From positions 1-15,919 of the forward strand of contig JAUIKP010000022.1 of assembly GCA_030430725.1 (NCBI GenBank): a DNA stretch of 15,919 nucleotides, given 5' to 3'. The notes beneath the pieces were generated by a model. That model worked only from the letters and a program-made list of their open reading frames with translations, did no database searches and was not told where the DNA came from. Source of the stretch: Nitrospiria bacterium. Its GTDB lineage: Bacteria > Nitrospirota > Nitrospiria > Nitrospirales > UBA8639. Shown here in pieces: positions 7,622-14,613 of the stretch (positions are counted from its first letter, which is position 1; the number at the start of each line of letters is the position of its first letter). The translations under genes and the position numbers were made by a program.

Positions 7622-9070
7622 ATGAATCTATGGATAGTTCCGGGTGCGCCGTTGATGGAGGGGCGAGGCTGGCGGATTTGGTGTTCGCAAAAAGGTGAAG
7701 GAAATTTTTCTCCGCCGCAAGTCGAGGTGCGGCACAAGAATGCGATGGTTCCCTCCCAGAGTACATGGACACTTCTTCCCCGAATTCCAGGATTGAAAAG
7801 ACGAATGGGCGTGATGGTCCTTACGCTCAACACTCCAGGTCCGCCGGAAGGCGCCCTCTATGCTGTCACATTGTCAATGAATCAGGAGAACCAGGCTTTT
7901 CATTGGTGGACGATGCCGTACCGGGTCACCGCCAAACCAGTGACCTTTCTGTTTGCCTCCTGTTTTTGGCAGAACAATGACCGCGAGGGATATTACCGGT
8001 CCGGTCTTCAGGAGTTGGGGCAGTTGGCTCATCCGCACTTTAAATTATTACTGGGTGATCAGGTCTATGGAGATTGGCCAAATGCCTGGGATTTAGGGGA
8101 TGAGGGTATCGGACTATATGCCAAGCGGTATGCCCAATATTGGGGAGATGGGGCGTATCGGGAATCCTTGCAAACATGTCCAAACTTTTTTACCTGTGAC
8201 GATCATGAATATTGGAACGATTACCCTGAAAGACAAATTCATCTGCCTCAAACCTGGTATTCCAAGAATCGCAAAATATATGGAGGTGGGGCTGAGGAAC
8301 TCTATTACCAGTATCAACGATGTCTGAATCCTGATGAGGCTCGCTGGTACCGGTTCGAGATCGAGCCGGTCTCGTTTTTTATTACCGACACCCGCTCCGA
8401 GCGCGAAGCGTGCAACGACAAAGGCACCAGCCATTTCATGTCAGAGGAACAATGGGAGGCGCTGGATGCCTGGCAACAGGGATTGAAAGGCCCGGGAGTG
8501 TTGGCGCTGGGCCAACCGCTCTTTCAAAAAGACGGGGATTTTCGGGACCATTCCTTATCGAATTTCACACAGGATTATGCCCGTCTGTGGGGGGTGATCG
8601 AACGGTCCCTGGCCGGTCAGAACTCCCAGCATCGACCACATGATATCTTAATTCTGTCGGGAGATATTCATACGGGACGGTATGCGGAGGCCCACGGGCC
8701 ATTTCAGGATGCGCCCTATGGTGTGCCGGAGTTCATCGCTTCCCCCGCGGCCATGATTAATCCAGGGAATACTAAACCCGAAGCCCCGCCAAACAAGATC
8801 CGGGTTCATCCCAATGCGGAGGGAAAAGAGTCGGTGTGGCGGATTGATCCGCATACCAACATCGACGTCATGACCATTCGGAATAATGTGGGTCTCGTGC
8901 GCATAGTTCCCGGAAGTCAGATTGGAGGATCGCCACGAGTACGATTCGAGTTGGAACTATGGAGCCTTCCTGCCAAAGTTATTGAAATTGATTGGGATGA
9001 AACAGCTCCACCTCAAGGTCTGGGTGGTCCCCTCACGCGCCTATGGAACAAGGAGTTGTTGCTCCGGTAG
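7622..9070 (+). CDS. PhoD-like metallophosphatase, apparently cytoplasmic
   Basis: The 482-residue protein carries the metal-binding motifs of the PhoD-like phosphatase family: GDQVYGD (145-151), CDDHEYWNDYP (192-202), TDTRSER (255-261) and LSGDIHTGRYAE (346-357), preceded by a short beta-rich N-terminal region. Classical PhoD enzymes are exported by the Tat route and act on phosphodi- and monoesters; this one has no signal peptide and no twin-arginine motif, so it probably acts in the cytoplasm on an unknown phosphate ester. The ATG at 7622 follows AAGGG by 7 bases. It is 27 bp behind the YihY-like gene and 61 bp ahead of the next gene, so all three are likely co-transcribed. The family is secure; the substrate is not. 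Confidence 0.9.
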   Translation: MNLWIVPGAPLMEGRGWRIWCSQKGEGNFSPPQVEVRHKNAMVPSQSTWTLLPRIPGLKRRMGVMVLTLNTPGPPEGALYAVTLSMNQENQAFHWWTMPYRVTAKPVTFLFASCFWQNNDREGYYRSGLQELGQLAHPHFKLLLGDQVYGDWPNAWDLGDEGIGLYAKRYAQYWGDGAYRESLQTCPNFFTCDDHEYWNDYPERQIHLPQTWYSKNRKIYGGGAEELYYQYQRCLNPDEARWYRFEIEPVSFFITDTRSEREACNDKGTSHFMSEEQWEALDAWQQGLKGPGVLALGQPLFQKDGDFRDHSLSNFTQDYARLWGVIERSLAGQNSQHRPHDILILSGDIHTGRYAEAHGPFQDAPYGVPEFIASPAAMINPGNTKPEAPPNKIRVHPNAEGKESVWRIDPHTNIDVMTIRNNVGLVRIVPGSQIGGSPRVRFELELWSLPAKVIEIDWDETAPPQGLGGPLTRLWNKELLLR

Positions 9071-9131
9071 TGGGAGTTATTGCCCTAGTCTGTCGAGTAT
9101 TTTCTGAGACACCCCTAGAAAGGAACCCATC

Positions 9132-9917
9132 ATGCGTCATTCTCAAACGTCGACCAGAAATCCGGCCATTAAAGACTGGACCAGCAAATATGGGAAACGC
9201 ACCAACTTGCAGTTTTTTGATGAGGCCTTTGCCTCCTTGCAGAAACAGGACATCGGCAATCGTGGATTGATGACCGTGGGCCTGATCGGCAGCCGGGATG
9301 TTCCCGGGCATACCCTCCGAACGGCTCAGTCTATGGTGCGCTGGGATCTTCGCCCAAGTTTCTGGTCGCATGTCTTTGTGGTGGCAGAACCGGTGACCTC
9401 TCGCACCTCGTTGCGGTCCCTGCCGATTCTGGAGGTCCCGCTCCACCCACGGAATGGGATTTTCCCAAGGCCGGAATGTAATGGTATAAACGAAGGCACC
9501 TTAGGCCTGTATGAGAATAAGGATGTTGATGCCAATGTGGGGTTGGTGGCGGTGAGCATGTCGGATGAGGATGCCAAAAAGCTTAAGAAACGGGCAATGA
9601 ACTGGAATCAGGATCGCGTGCGGTACAATTTTTGGGAGATGTTGGGAGTCTGGCAAAGCTATCTTTGGTCTCAAGGGGCCAAACGTAATCCGTTGCGGGA
9701 AGGCACGCCGATCGCTGCGTCCTCTTATCTTGAATTCATCTTTGAAGGGCTGGGTTTGGCTGTGACGCCTGGTACCTCCGAGCGCAATAGCGCCCCGGAG
9801 CATCTCTGGAATGCGGCCTGCTGGTGGCACAAGGCCTTCAAGGAGCAAGACCGGAAAGTGGCCGGGATGTTTGTGGCTCGCGATCCGGGTTGTGCGATGC
9901 TCCGTCCTAACGAATAG
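9132..9917 (+). CDS. Hypothetical protein resembling permuted NlpC/P60 (YiiX-like) fold, without obvious catalytic Cys
   Basis: The 261-residue protein has no signal peptide or membrane segment. Its motif order recalls permuted papain-like NlpC/P60 proteins: an early Ser-His (FWSHVFVVAE, His80), an acidic residue in a following strand (Glu101 in PILEVPLH), and later a helix of the kind that usually begins with the nucleophilic Cys (AASSYLEFIFEGLG, 195-208), followed by a Ser-Pro-type segment (NSAPEHLW). Here the Cys position appears to be Ala or Ser, so it would be inactive, a serine variant, or the comparison is wrong. The ATG at 9132 follows AAGGA by 7 bases. It lies 61 bp after the PhoD-like gene and probably shares its transcript. 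That it is a real gene is well supported by length, start and context; the fold call is an inference. Confidence 0.75.
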   Translation: MRHSQTSTRNPAIKDWTSKYGKRTNLQFFDEAFASLQKQDIGNRGLMTVGLIGSRDVPGHTLRTAQSMVRWDLRPSFWSHVFVVAEPVTSRTSLRSLPILEVPLHPRNGIFPRPECNGINEGTLGLYENKDVDANVGLVAVSMSDEDAKKLKKRAMNWNQDRVRYNFWEMLGVWQSYLWSQGAKRNPLREGTPIAASSYLEFIFEGLGLAVTPGTSERNSAPEHLWNAACWWHKAFKEQDRKVAGMFVARDPGCAMLRPNE

Positions 9918-10332
9918 ATTCCTATCTATGGGGAAATAACCTTGAAGATCGTGGGAGGAATAATCCTATTCCCGCACGAGGTTACCGGGATCCATTTGAA
10001 AAGGTAAGGCATCGATTCCCGACGGGCGATGTTGGGGTTGAAACCGTATTTCCTTGTGTCTTGAAAGTAACGCTTTTTCCCCCTTTGTGCGGCTGATTCC
10101 GTAGTTTTTCCCTGCCTCATTCTTTGAACGGGATTTTTTTCTGAAGTAGACACAGTCGCCTGGTGGAGTAGAAGTGCTATGTGGGTTATGAACTATACTG
10201 GGACTTTACAAATATTGACGATACACCTTTGATATTTCTTCCTCCCTCAATTGTGTGATGAATTCTGTAGGGGGCGGCCTCTGCATACAGATGAGGGGGC
10301 GATGGATTCGTAAAAATGAGGATGAAGATGTG
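9918..10332. other. 415-bp intergenic region before the putrescine genes
   Basis: The left part holds a hairpin (listed separately). The rest is A/T-richer toward 10190-10260, as expected for a promoter region of the following gene, but I could not pick a -35/-10 pair with proper spacing. A small minus-strand frame of 75 codons (10153-9926, GTG start) has no recognisable family and is not called. Confidence 0.4.
9937..9984 (+). terminator. Stem-loop downstream of the YihY-PhoD operon
   Basis: TAACCT (9937-9942) pairs with AGGTTA (9979-9984), CGTG (9950-9953) with CACG (9975-9978), and GGAAT (9957-9961) with ATTCC (9968-9972), leaving a 6-base loop, a 7-base bulge on the left arm and a small internal loop. 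It starts 20 bp after the stop codon of the third operon gene. No T-run follows, so it may be an mRNA 3'-end stabiliser or a rho-dependent end and not an intrinsic terminator. Confidence 0.35.
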
Positions 10333-11205
10333 ATGAAAATCGGATTGATTCAAATGGCCTGCTCAGCCAATGCTGCTGAGAATCTGGAGCGAGCGGTGGA
10401 CAAGGTTGAGATCGCCGTGCGAAACGGAGCGAAGGTTATCTGCCTGCCTGAACTGTTTCGCTCCCAATACTTTTGTCAGAAGGAAGATGCGGATTTGTTC
10501 GATTTGGCAGAATCCGTTCCCGGGCCTTCTACTGAAGCCTTTAGGAAGATTGCTCAATCCCATCGTGTGACGATTTTGGTGTCGTTGTTTGAGCGGAGGA
10601 CGGCAGGGGTGTACCACAATTCCATTGCCGTGTTGGACGAGCGGGGAGAGATAGCCGGCCTGTATCGGAAGATGCACATTCCGGATGATCCGGCCTATTA
10701 CGAAAAGTTTTACTTTACTCCTGGAGATCGGGGTTTTCAGGTGATCAAGACCACGCACGCAAGCGTTGGGCCGTTGATCTGTTGGGATCAGTGGTATCCG
10801 GAAGCGGCACGGATGACGGCCCTGCAGGGAGCGGAGATTTTATTTTACCCCACGGCCATTGGCTGGCATCCCAAAGAGAAAACTGAAGAAGGCCAGGCCC
10901 AACGCGATGCCTGGATGACCATTCAACGCAGCCATGCCATTGCGAATGGCGTGTTTGTGGTGGCCGTGAATCGGGTTGGCCATGAGGCTCCGGCTGGCGG
11001 GGATGGACTGGAATTTTGGGGCAGTTCGTTTGTGTGTGATCCATTTGGTGTCGTCTTGGCCCAAGCATCAATTGAAAAAGAAGAAACGCTGGTGGTGGAT
11101 ATTGATCTTAGACGAATCGAAGAAGTTCGCCGCAATTGGCCTTTTCTTCGCGATCGCCGTATTGATGCGTATGGTGGGATCACAAAGAGATTCTTAGATG
11201 AATAG
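10333..11205 (+). CDS. aguB: N-carbamoylputrescine amidase
   Basis: The 290-residue enzyme belongs to the nitrilase superfamily and hydrolyses N-carbamoylputrescine to putrescine, ammonia and CO2 in the cytoplasm. The catalytic triad is visible as Glu40 (LPELF), Lys113 (YRKMHIPDDP) and Cys150 (LICWDQWYPEAAR); the WDQWYPEAAR context is characteristic of the AguB subgroup and not of other nitrilases. Length agrees with the family's roughly 290-300 residues. The frame is open back to 10255, but conserved sequence begins at MKIGLIQMAC, and the ATG at 10333 has GAGG about 12 bases upstream, so the 26 extra residues are not counted. The partner enzyme, agmatine deiminase, lies downstream on the same strand, separated by a decayed DUF559 gene; together they make putrescine from agmatine. 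Confidence 0.94.
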   Translation: MKIGLIQMACSANAAENLERAVDKVEIAVRNGAKVICLPELFRSQYFCQKEDADLFDLAESVPGPSTEAFRKIAQSHRVTILVSLFERRTAGVYHNSIAVLDERGEIAGLYRKMHIPDDPAYYEKFYFTPGDRGFQVIKTTHASVGPLICWDQWYPEAARMTALQGAEILFYPTAIGWHPKEKTEEGQAQRDAWMTIQRSHAIANGVFVVAVNRVGHEAPAGGDGLEFWGSSFVCDPFGVVLAQASIEKEETLVVDIDLRRIEEVRRNWPFLRDRRIDAYGGITKRFLDE

Positions 11206-11460
11206 CACAGAGCCTATTTGACTTGTCCTTGGTCAGATCTGATCTGTCCTTCCTTTCCCTTGCGCTTTCTCTGGAAAAATAAGACCTTTCGTAGGTAGAG
11301 GGATTTCATTGTTTGGCCACAATATGACCGATACAACATGAATTTTCACATAACAATCTGGACATGTATGTTGGTTTCGCCTATTTATAAAGCTGGATGA
11401 TTCCGTTGCCCCGTTGTCAGTTGGTTCCGAAGAGGGACTGAAGGAAGAGTGAGGGGAAAA
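11206..11460. other. Intergenic region between aguB and the DUF559 remnant
   Basis: No gene is seen in this 255-bp stretch. It contains a perfect 10-bp palindrome TCAGATCTGA at 11233-11242, close after the aguB stop, with no associated T-run. A/T-rich sequence around 11320-11390 may contain a promoter for the genes to the right, but no strong match is clear. Confidence 0.35.
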
Positions 11461-11803
11461 ATGAAGCGAATTTCACCGAGATGGCGGTCCTTTGCGGCTC
11501 GTTTACGGGGAAATCACAGTGATGCTGAACAGCGGCTCTGGGAAGAAATTCGAGATGGACAGATCAAGGGATGGAAATTCCGGCGGCAACATCCAATTGG
11601 TCGTACTGTTGTTGATTTTTGTTGTTTGGAAGGGATGCTAATTATTGAGCTGGATGGTGGAGAGCCACGAGAACATGACTCAGCTGGTGTAGGAGTCGAC
11701 CACCTATTTAACGGCTTTAGGATTTCGTATCTTGCGATTTTTGAATGATGATGTTCTGGCTACGCCTGAGAATGTAGTGGAGGAGATTGTGAAAGTCATG
11801 GGA
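11461..11803 (+). pseudogene. Frameshifted DUF559 (Vsr-like) endonuclease-fold remnant
   Basis: The first frame from ATG 11461 (SD-like GAGGGG just upstream; a GTG at 11449 is also in frame) encodes a typical DUF559 start: SDAEQRLWEEIRDGQIKGWK, then FRRQHPIGRTVVDFCCLE and IIELDGG. After about 11691 the homology passes into the +1 frame, where TYLTALGFRILRFLNDDVL and VVEEIVKVMG continue the family pattern. Frame 1 instead ends at a TGA at 11746. One extra G near 11692, or loss of two bases, explains this; a TAG at 11690 closes the second frame upstream. The family's usual GGQH motif reads GGEP, so a key residue is also lost. DUF559 proteins belong to the PD-(D/E)XK/Vsr-like group, with no settled cellular role. 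The remnant separates aguB from aguA and its second frame runs on into aguA. Confidence 0.85.
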
Positions 11804-11956
11804 AATTCTGAGAGGCTTCATACTCATGCTGGTTTTGCCCTTTCTTCAAGGCCAAGTCTTGACAAGGAGAGGGAAACAGAAGATTCCCACACTTGGGATT
11901 TTTCTTTTCACGGGAAAACCCCTCATAGGGAGAGAGGGTCTGAGGTAGGGTTTCGG

Positions 11957-12991
11957 ATGCCGGCAGAGTGGGAGCGGCATGAGGCGACTTGGCTCGGATG
12001 GCCCCATAACACGAAAGATTGGCCGGGGAAAATGGGATCCATCTCCTGGGTATACGGGGAAATGGTTCGGAAGCTTTCTTTAGGAGAATCTGTTCGGATG
12101 TTGGTGAATGACAAAGCCCACGAATTGAAAGCCAGGCGGGTGTTGGACAAAGTTGGGGTTGATATGACCCGTATCAAGTTTTTTCGTGTTCCAACCAATC
12201 GGGGGTGGGCGCGTGACTTTGGGCCCATTTTTGTGAAAGGGGGGCAGGCCAATCCTTATGTGGCCATCGCCCGGTTTCGTTTTACCGCGTGGGCCAAGTA
12301 TCCGGATTGGCAATTGGACGATCGTATTCCGGTTCGATTAGGCCGGACACTCAAGATTCCCGTGGTCCCTGTTGAGCGAAATCGTAGCGGGGTGGTTCTG
12401 GAGGGTGGCGCCATCGATGTGAATGGCCAAGGAACGTTATTGACCACGGAAGAATGTTTGTTGGATGAGCAGGTCCAGGTAAGGAATCCCGGATTTTCCC
12501 GCCAGGATTATGAGGAAGTGTTGAGCACACACTTAGGCATTTCCCAGGTTCTCTGGTTAGGACAAGGCATTGCCGGTGACGATACGCATGGGCATGTTGA
12601 TGATGTATGCCGGTTCGTGGATCCCTACACGGTGGTGCTGTGTCAGGAATCCAACCCAGCCGATGACAACTATCGTCCCTTGGCTGAAAATGCCGAGCGA
12701 TTAGAGGGCATGCGGGTGGAAGACGGGAGAAAGTTACTGGTGGTTCCCTTGCCGATGCCTGGGCCACTGTATTTTGAGGGTCGACGGCTACCCGCCAGTT
12801 ATGCCAATTTTTATATCGGCAATGCTGTGGTGTTGGTACCGACCTTCAATGATCCGCAGGATCGGGTGGCGGTAGGGATTCTGTCTGACCTGTTTCCCGA
12901 TCGAACGGTGGTCGGTATTCATGCCGTGGATTTGGTCTGGGGATTTGGGACCATTCATTGCTTGACGCAACAACAGCCAGCCTCTCATTGA
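11957..12991 (+). CDS. aguA: Agmatine deiminase
   Basis: The 344-residue enzyme converts agmatine to N-carbamoylputrescine and ammonia, the step before AguB. Family marks are MPAEWERHEATWLGWPHN at the start, ARDFGPIF (85-92), LEGGAIDVNGQGTLLTTEEC (148-167), the DDTHGHVDD block (208-216) and the catalytic Cys335 in GTIHCLTQQQP. These fit agmatine deiminases of the peptidyl-arginine deiminase superfamily. The ATG at 11957 has GAGGT ten bases upstream. However, the residues just before it (VGFR) also resemble the family, whose members usually have some residues before MPAEWE; the next in-frame ATG, at 11798, would add 53 residues derived mainly from the DUF559 remnant and low-complexity sequence. 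It ends 23 bp before the reductase gene, suggesting co-transcription. Confidence 0.93.
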   Translation: MPAEWERHEATWLGWPHNTKDWPGKMGSISWVYGEMVRKLSLGESVRMLVNDKAHELKARRVLDKVGVDMTRIKFFRVPTNRGWARDFGPIFVKGGQANPYVAIARFRFTAWAKYPDWQLDDRIPVRLGRTLKIPVVPVERNRSGVVLEGGAIDVNGQGTLLTTEECLLDEQVQVRNPGFSRQDYEEVLSTHLGISQVLWLGQGIAGDDTHGHVDDVCRFVDPYTVVLCQESNPADDNYRPLAENAERLEGMRVEDGRKLLVVPLPMPGPLYFEGRRLPASYANFYIGNAVVLVPTFNDPQDRVAVGILSDLFPDRTVVGIHAVDLVWGFGTIHCLTQQQPASH

Positions 12992-13003
12992 TTACCGATC
13001 CTC

Positions 13004-13009
13004 AAGGAG
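13004..13009 (+). promoter_or_regulatory. Ribosome binding site deciding the reductase start
   Basis: AAGGAG lies five bases before the ATG at 13015. It rules in favour of this start over the in-frame TTG at 12958, which would overlap the end of aguA. Confidence 0.8.
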
Positions 13010-13014
13010 CGTTC

Positions 13015-13974
13015 ATGAATACCTCTTCCCCTACGGCCGATCCTCTTATTCTTCCTTCGCCTGTTCGAATCGGATGGATTGGTGCCGGAGTGATGGGCAC
13101 GCCCATGTGCGAACATCTTATTCGTGCGGGATATGCCTTGACGGTCAATACCCGCACCCCTTCTAAAGCTCAGGTGTTGTTGGATCAAGGCGCCAGGTGG
13201 GCAGAGTCTCCCGCCGCTGTAGCTGCGGAGGTCGATGTGGTTTGTACTATGGTGGGCTTTCCTCAGGATGTTCGTCGGATTTATCTTCAACCCGGTGGGC
13301 TGATGGCACAGGCTCGCCCCGGTCAGGTCTTCGTGGATTTTACCACTTCTGAGCCGACGTTAGCCCGTGAATTAGCCAGTTTGGCAACTTCAAAATCTGC
13401 GTCGGCGCTTGATGCGCCGGTTTCCGGCGGTGACGTTGGGGCTAGAGATGGTACGTTGTCCATTATGGTGGGTGGAGATTCCCAGGCATTTGAAGCGGTC
13501 AAGCCGATCTTGTCCGTGTTTGGAAAGACGTTGGTGCATCATGGTCAAGCAGGCTGCGGGCAACATGCCAAACTCTGTAATCAAATAACGATTGCGGGCA
13601 CGATGATCGGTGTATGTGAAGCGTTATTGTATGCCCACAAAGCCGGGCTGGATGGAGAAACCTTGTTGCGCTCCATATCCAGTGGGGCTGCAGGATGTTG
13701 GACCCTTGACCATCTGGCGCCCCGGATGTTGAAACGGGATTTCCATGCCGGATTTTTTGTGGACCATTTTATTAAAGATATGGGTATAGCGTTAGATGAA
13801 GCCAAGCGAATGGGCTTACTTCTGACAGGGCTTTCACTCGTTCGAAAGCTCTATGTTGCGATCCAAGCCAATGGTCACGGGCGTTCCGGGACCCATGCGT
13901 TGTTGTTGGCATTAGAAGATGTATCTCCGACTTTTTTGACCGCTGACTCCACGCCTCCTTCATTGTCAAAGTGA
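13015..13974 (+). CDS. 3-hydroxyisobutyrate dehydrogenase-family NAD(P)-dependent reductase
   Basis: The 319-residue product is a beta-hydroxyacid dehydrogenase-type oxidoreductase. The N-terminal Rossmann motif GWIGAGVMGTPM (20-31) is followed by NTRTPSKA (45-52), a loop whose Arg suggests NADP(H) preference as in glyoxylate/succinic semialdehyde reductases (inference). The substrate-binding block DAPVSGGDVGARDGTLSIMV (133-152) and the catalytic lysine Lys186 in GCGQHAKLCNQ are intact. A helical C-terminal domain with DHFIKDMGIALDEAK (250-264) completes the family pattern. Possible reactions are reduction of glyoxylate, tartronate semialdehyde or succinic semialdehyde, or oxidation of 3-hydroxyisobutyrate; the sequence does not decide. 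It follows aguA by 23 bp with a strong ribosome binding site. Putrescine catabolism can lead to succinic semialdehyde, a possible but unproven link. Confidence 0.9.
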   Translation: MNTSSPTADPLILPSPVRIGWIGAGVMGTPMCEHLIRAGYALTVNTRTPSKAQVLLDQGARWAESPAAVAAEVDVVCTMVGFPQDVRRIYLQPGGLMAQARPGQVFVDFTTSEPTLARELASLATSKSASALDAPVSGGDVGARDGTLSIMVGGDSQAFEAVKPILSVFGKTLVHHGQAGCGQHAKLCNQITIAGTMIGVCEALLYAHKAGLDGETLLRSISSGAAGCWTLDHLAPRMLKRDFHAGFFVDHFIKDMGIALDEAKRMGLLLTGLSLVRKLYVAIQANGHGRSGTHALLLALEDVSPTFLTADSTPPSLSK

Positions 13975-14055
13975 TTCACATCCCGATCCGCATTTTCTCA
14001 AGCCTTTGTCCCTGTGGATAGGGTCGTGTCCCCATTCCGGAAAGAATTCGGCCCT

Positions 14056-14069
14056 CACCAAAAATGGTG
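14056..14069. terminator. Short hairpin between convergent genes
   Basis: CACCA-AAAA-TGGTG forms a 5-bp stem with a 4-base loop, lying between the reductase (plus strand, ending 13974) and the small protein (minus strand, ending 14070). It is too short and lacks a proper T-run in either direction to be a confident terminator. Confidence 0.2.
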
Positions 14070-14402
14070 TTAGCTCTTTTCTGCCAACGTTCCGAGAAAT
14101 AAAATGGCTAATCCGAATTTTTTCTTGAGTATTGGATCCACGCGATCTCTGTCTTTTGACCTTCCCTCACGGTAGTTAGTGGATTCCATGGATTGGGATG
14201 CACGATGTTTTTCTAAAGGATGGGTCTTTGATGTCATGTTGGTGGGGTGAGTCCTTTGGACGTTGAGGTATTGACTGGGGGAAGGCATGGGCAGCGTCCG
14301 GGCTTGTCCTTCATTCAGGAAGAACGCGACCAGGAAGGCCAGGCTTGTGAGGCCCAAGAGGCGCCATGTTTTTGCGGAGTGTTGCTGTCGGATCTGTTCC
14401 AT
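14070..14402 (-). CDS. Small exported or membrane-anchored hypothetical protein
   Basis: The 110-residue product has an N-terminal basic stretch and a hydrophobic segment (LLGLTSLAFLVAFFL, about 15-29) followed by NEGQARTLP, which could be a signal peptide cut after an Ala near residue 35 or an uncleaved anchor. The middle is polar and rich in Ser, Thr, His and charged residues, with no domain. A second, shorter hydrophobic patch (FGLAILFLGTLA) is near the end. The ATG at 14402 has GGAGGG nine bases upstream, a strong ribosome binding site and the main reason to call it. It is 211 bp behind the second HD-GYP gene on the same strand and could share its transcript. I recognise no family. Confidence 0.55.
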   Translation of the reverse strand: MEQIRQQHSAKTWRLLGLTSLAFLVAFFLNEGQARTLPMPSPSQYLNVQRTHPTNMTSKTHPLEKHRASQSMESTNYREGRSKDRDRVDPILKKKFGLAILFLGTLAEKS

Positions 14403-14613
14403 TGTTTTGAGCCCTCCGTTTCGCCGCTGATGCGGTGAGACATCCTGGGGTCATGCTTGGGCCTGTATCGACAGTATTTATTGAAACTTGCGGGCTGGCT
14501 CAGTCGTGTTTCTTATTTGGAAACGTTGTGGATTGCGGTTGAGAACAGGGAGAACATGTTCTTTTCTGTTGGGCTGAGTGAGTATGTGCTATCTGACCGA
14601 CAGGCAAGGATGG
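14403..14613. other. Spacer between the second HD-GYP gene and the small protein
   Basis: No gene is supported here. A plus-strand frame from 14457 runs antisense into the HD-GYP gene and has no ribosome binding site or family match. The minus-strand ribosome binding site of the small protein is at 14412-14417. Confidence 0.4.

Noticed and set aside
9926..10153. 75-codon minus-strand frame with basic composition
   Set aside because: GTG start with a poor ribosome binding site, no recognisable family, and overlap with the hairpin and likely promoter region.
10255..10332. 26-residue N-terminal extension of aguB
   Set aside because: The nitrilase fold begins at MKIGLIQMAC; the extension is not family-like.
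11233..11242. Palindrome TCAGATCTGA as an operator or terminator
   Set aside because: Ten-base palindromes occur by chance in a window this size, and there is no T-run or second copy nearby.
12958..13014. TTG start for the reductase overlapping aguA
   Set aside because: AAGGAG at 13004-13009 points to the ATG at 13015, and the extra residues are unrelated to the family.
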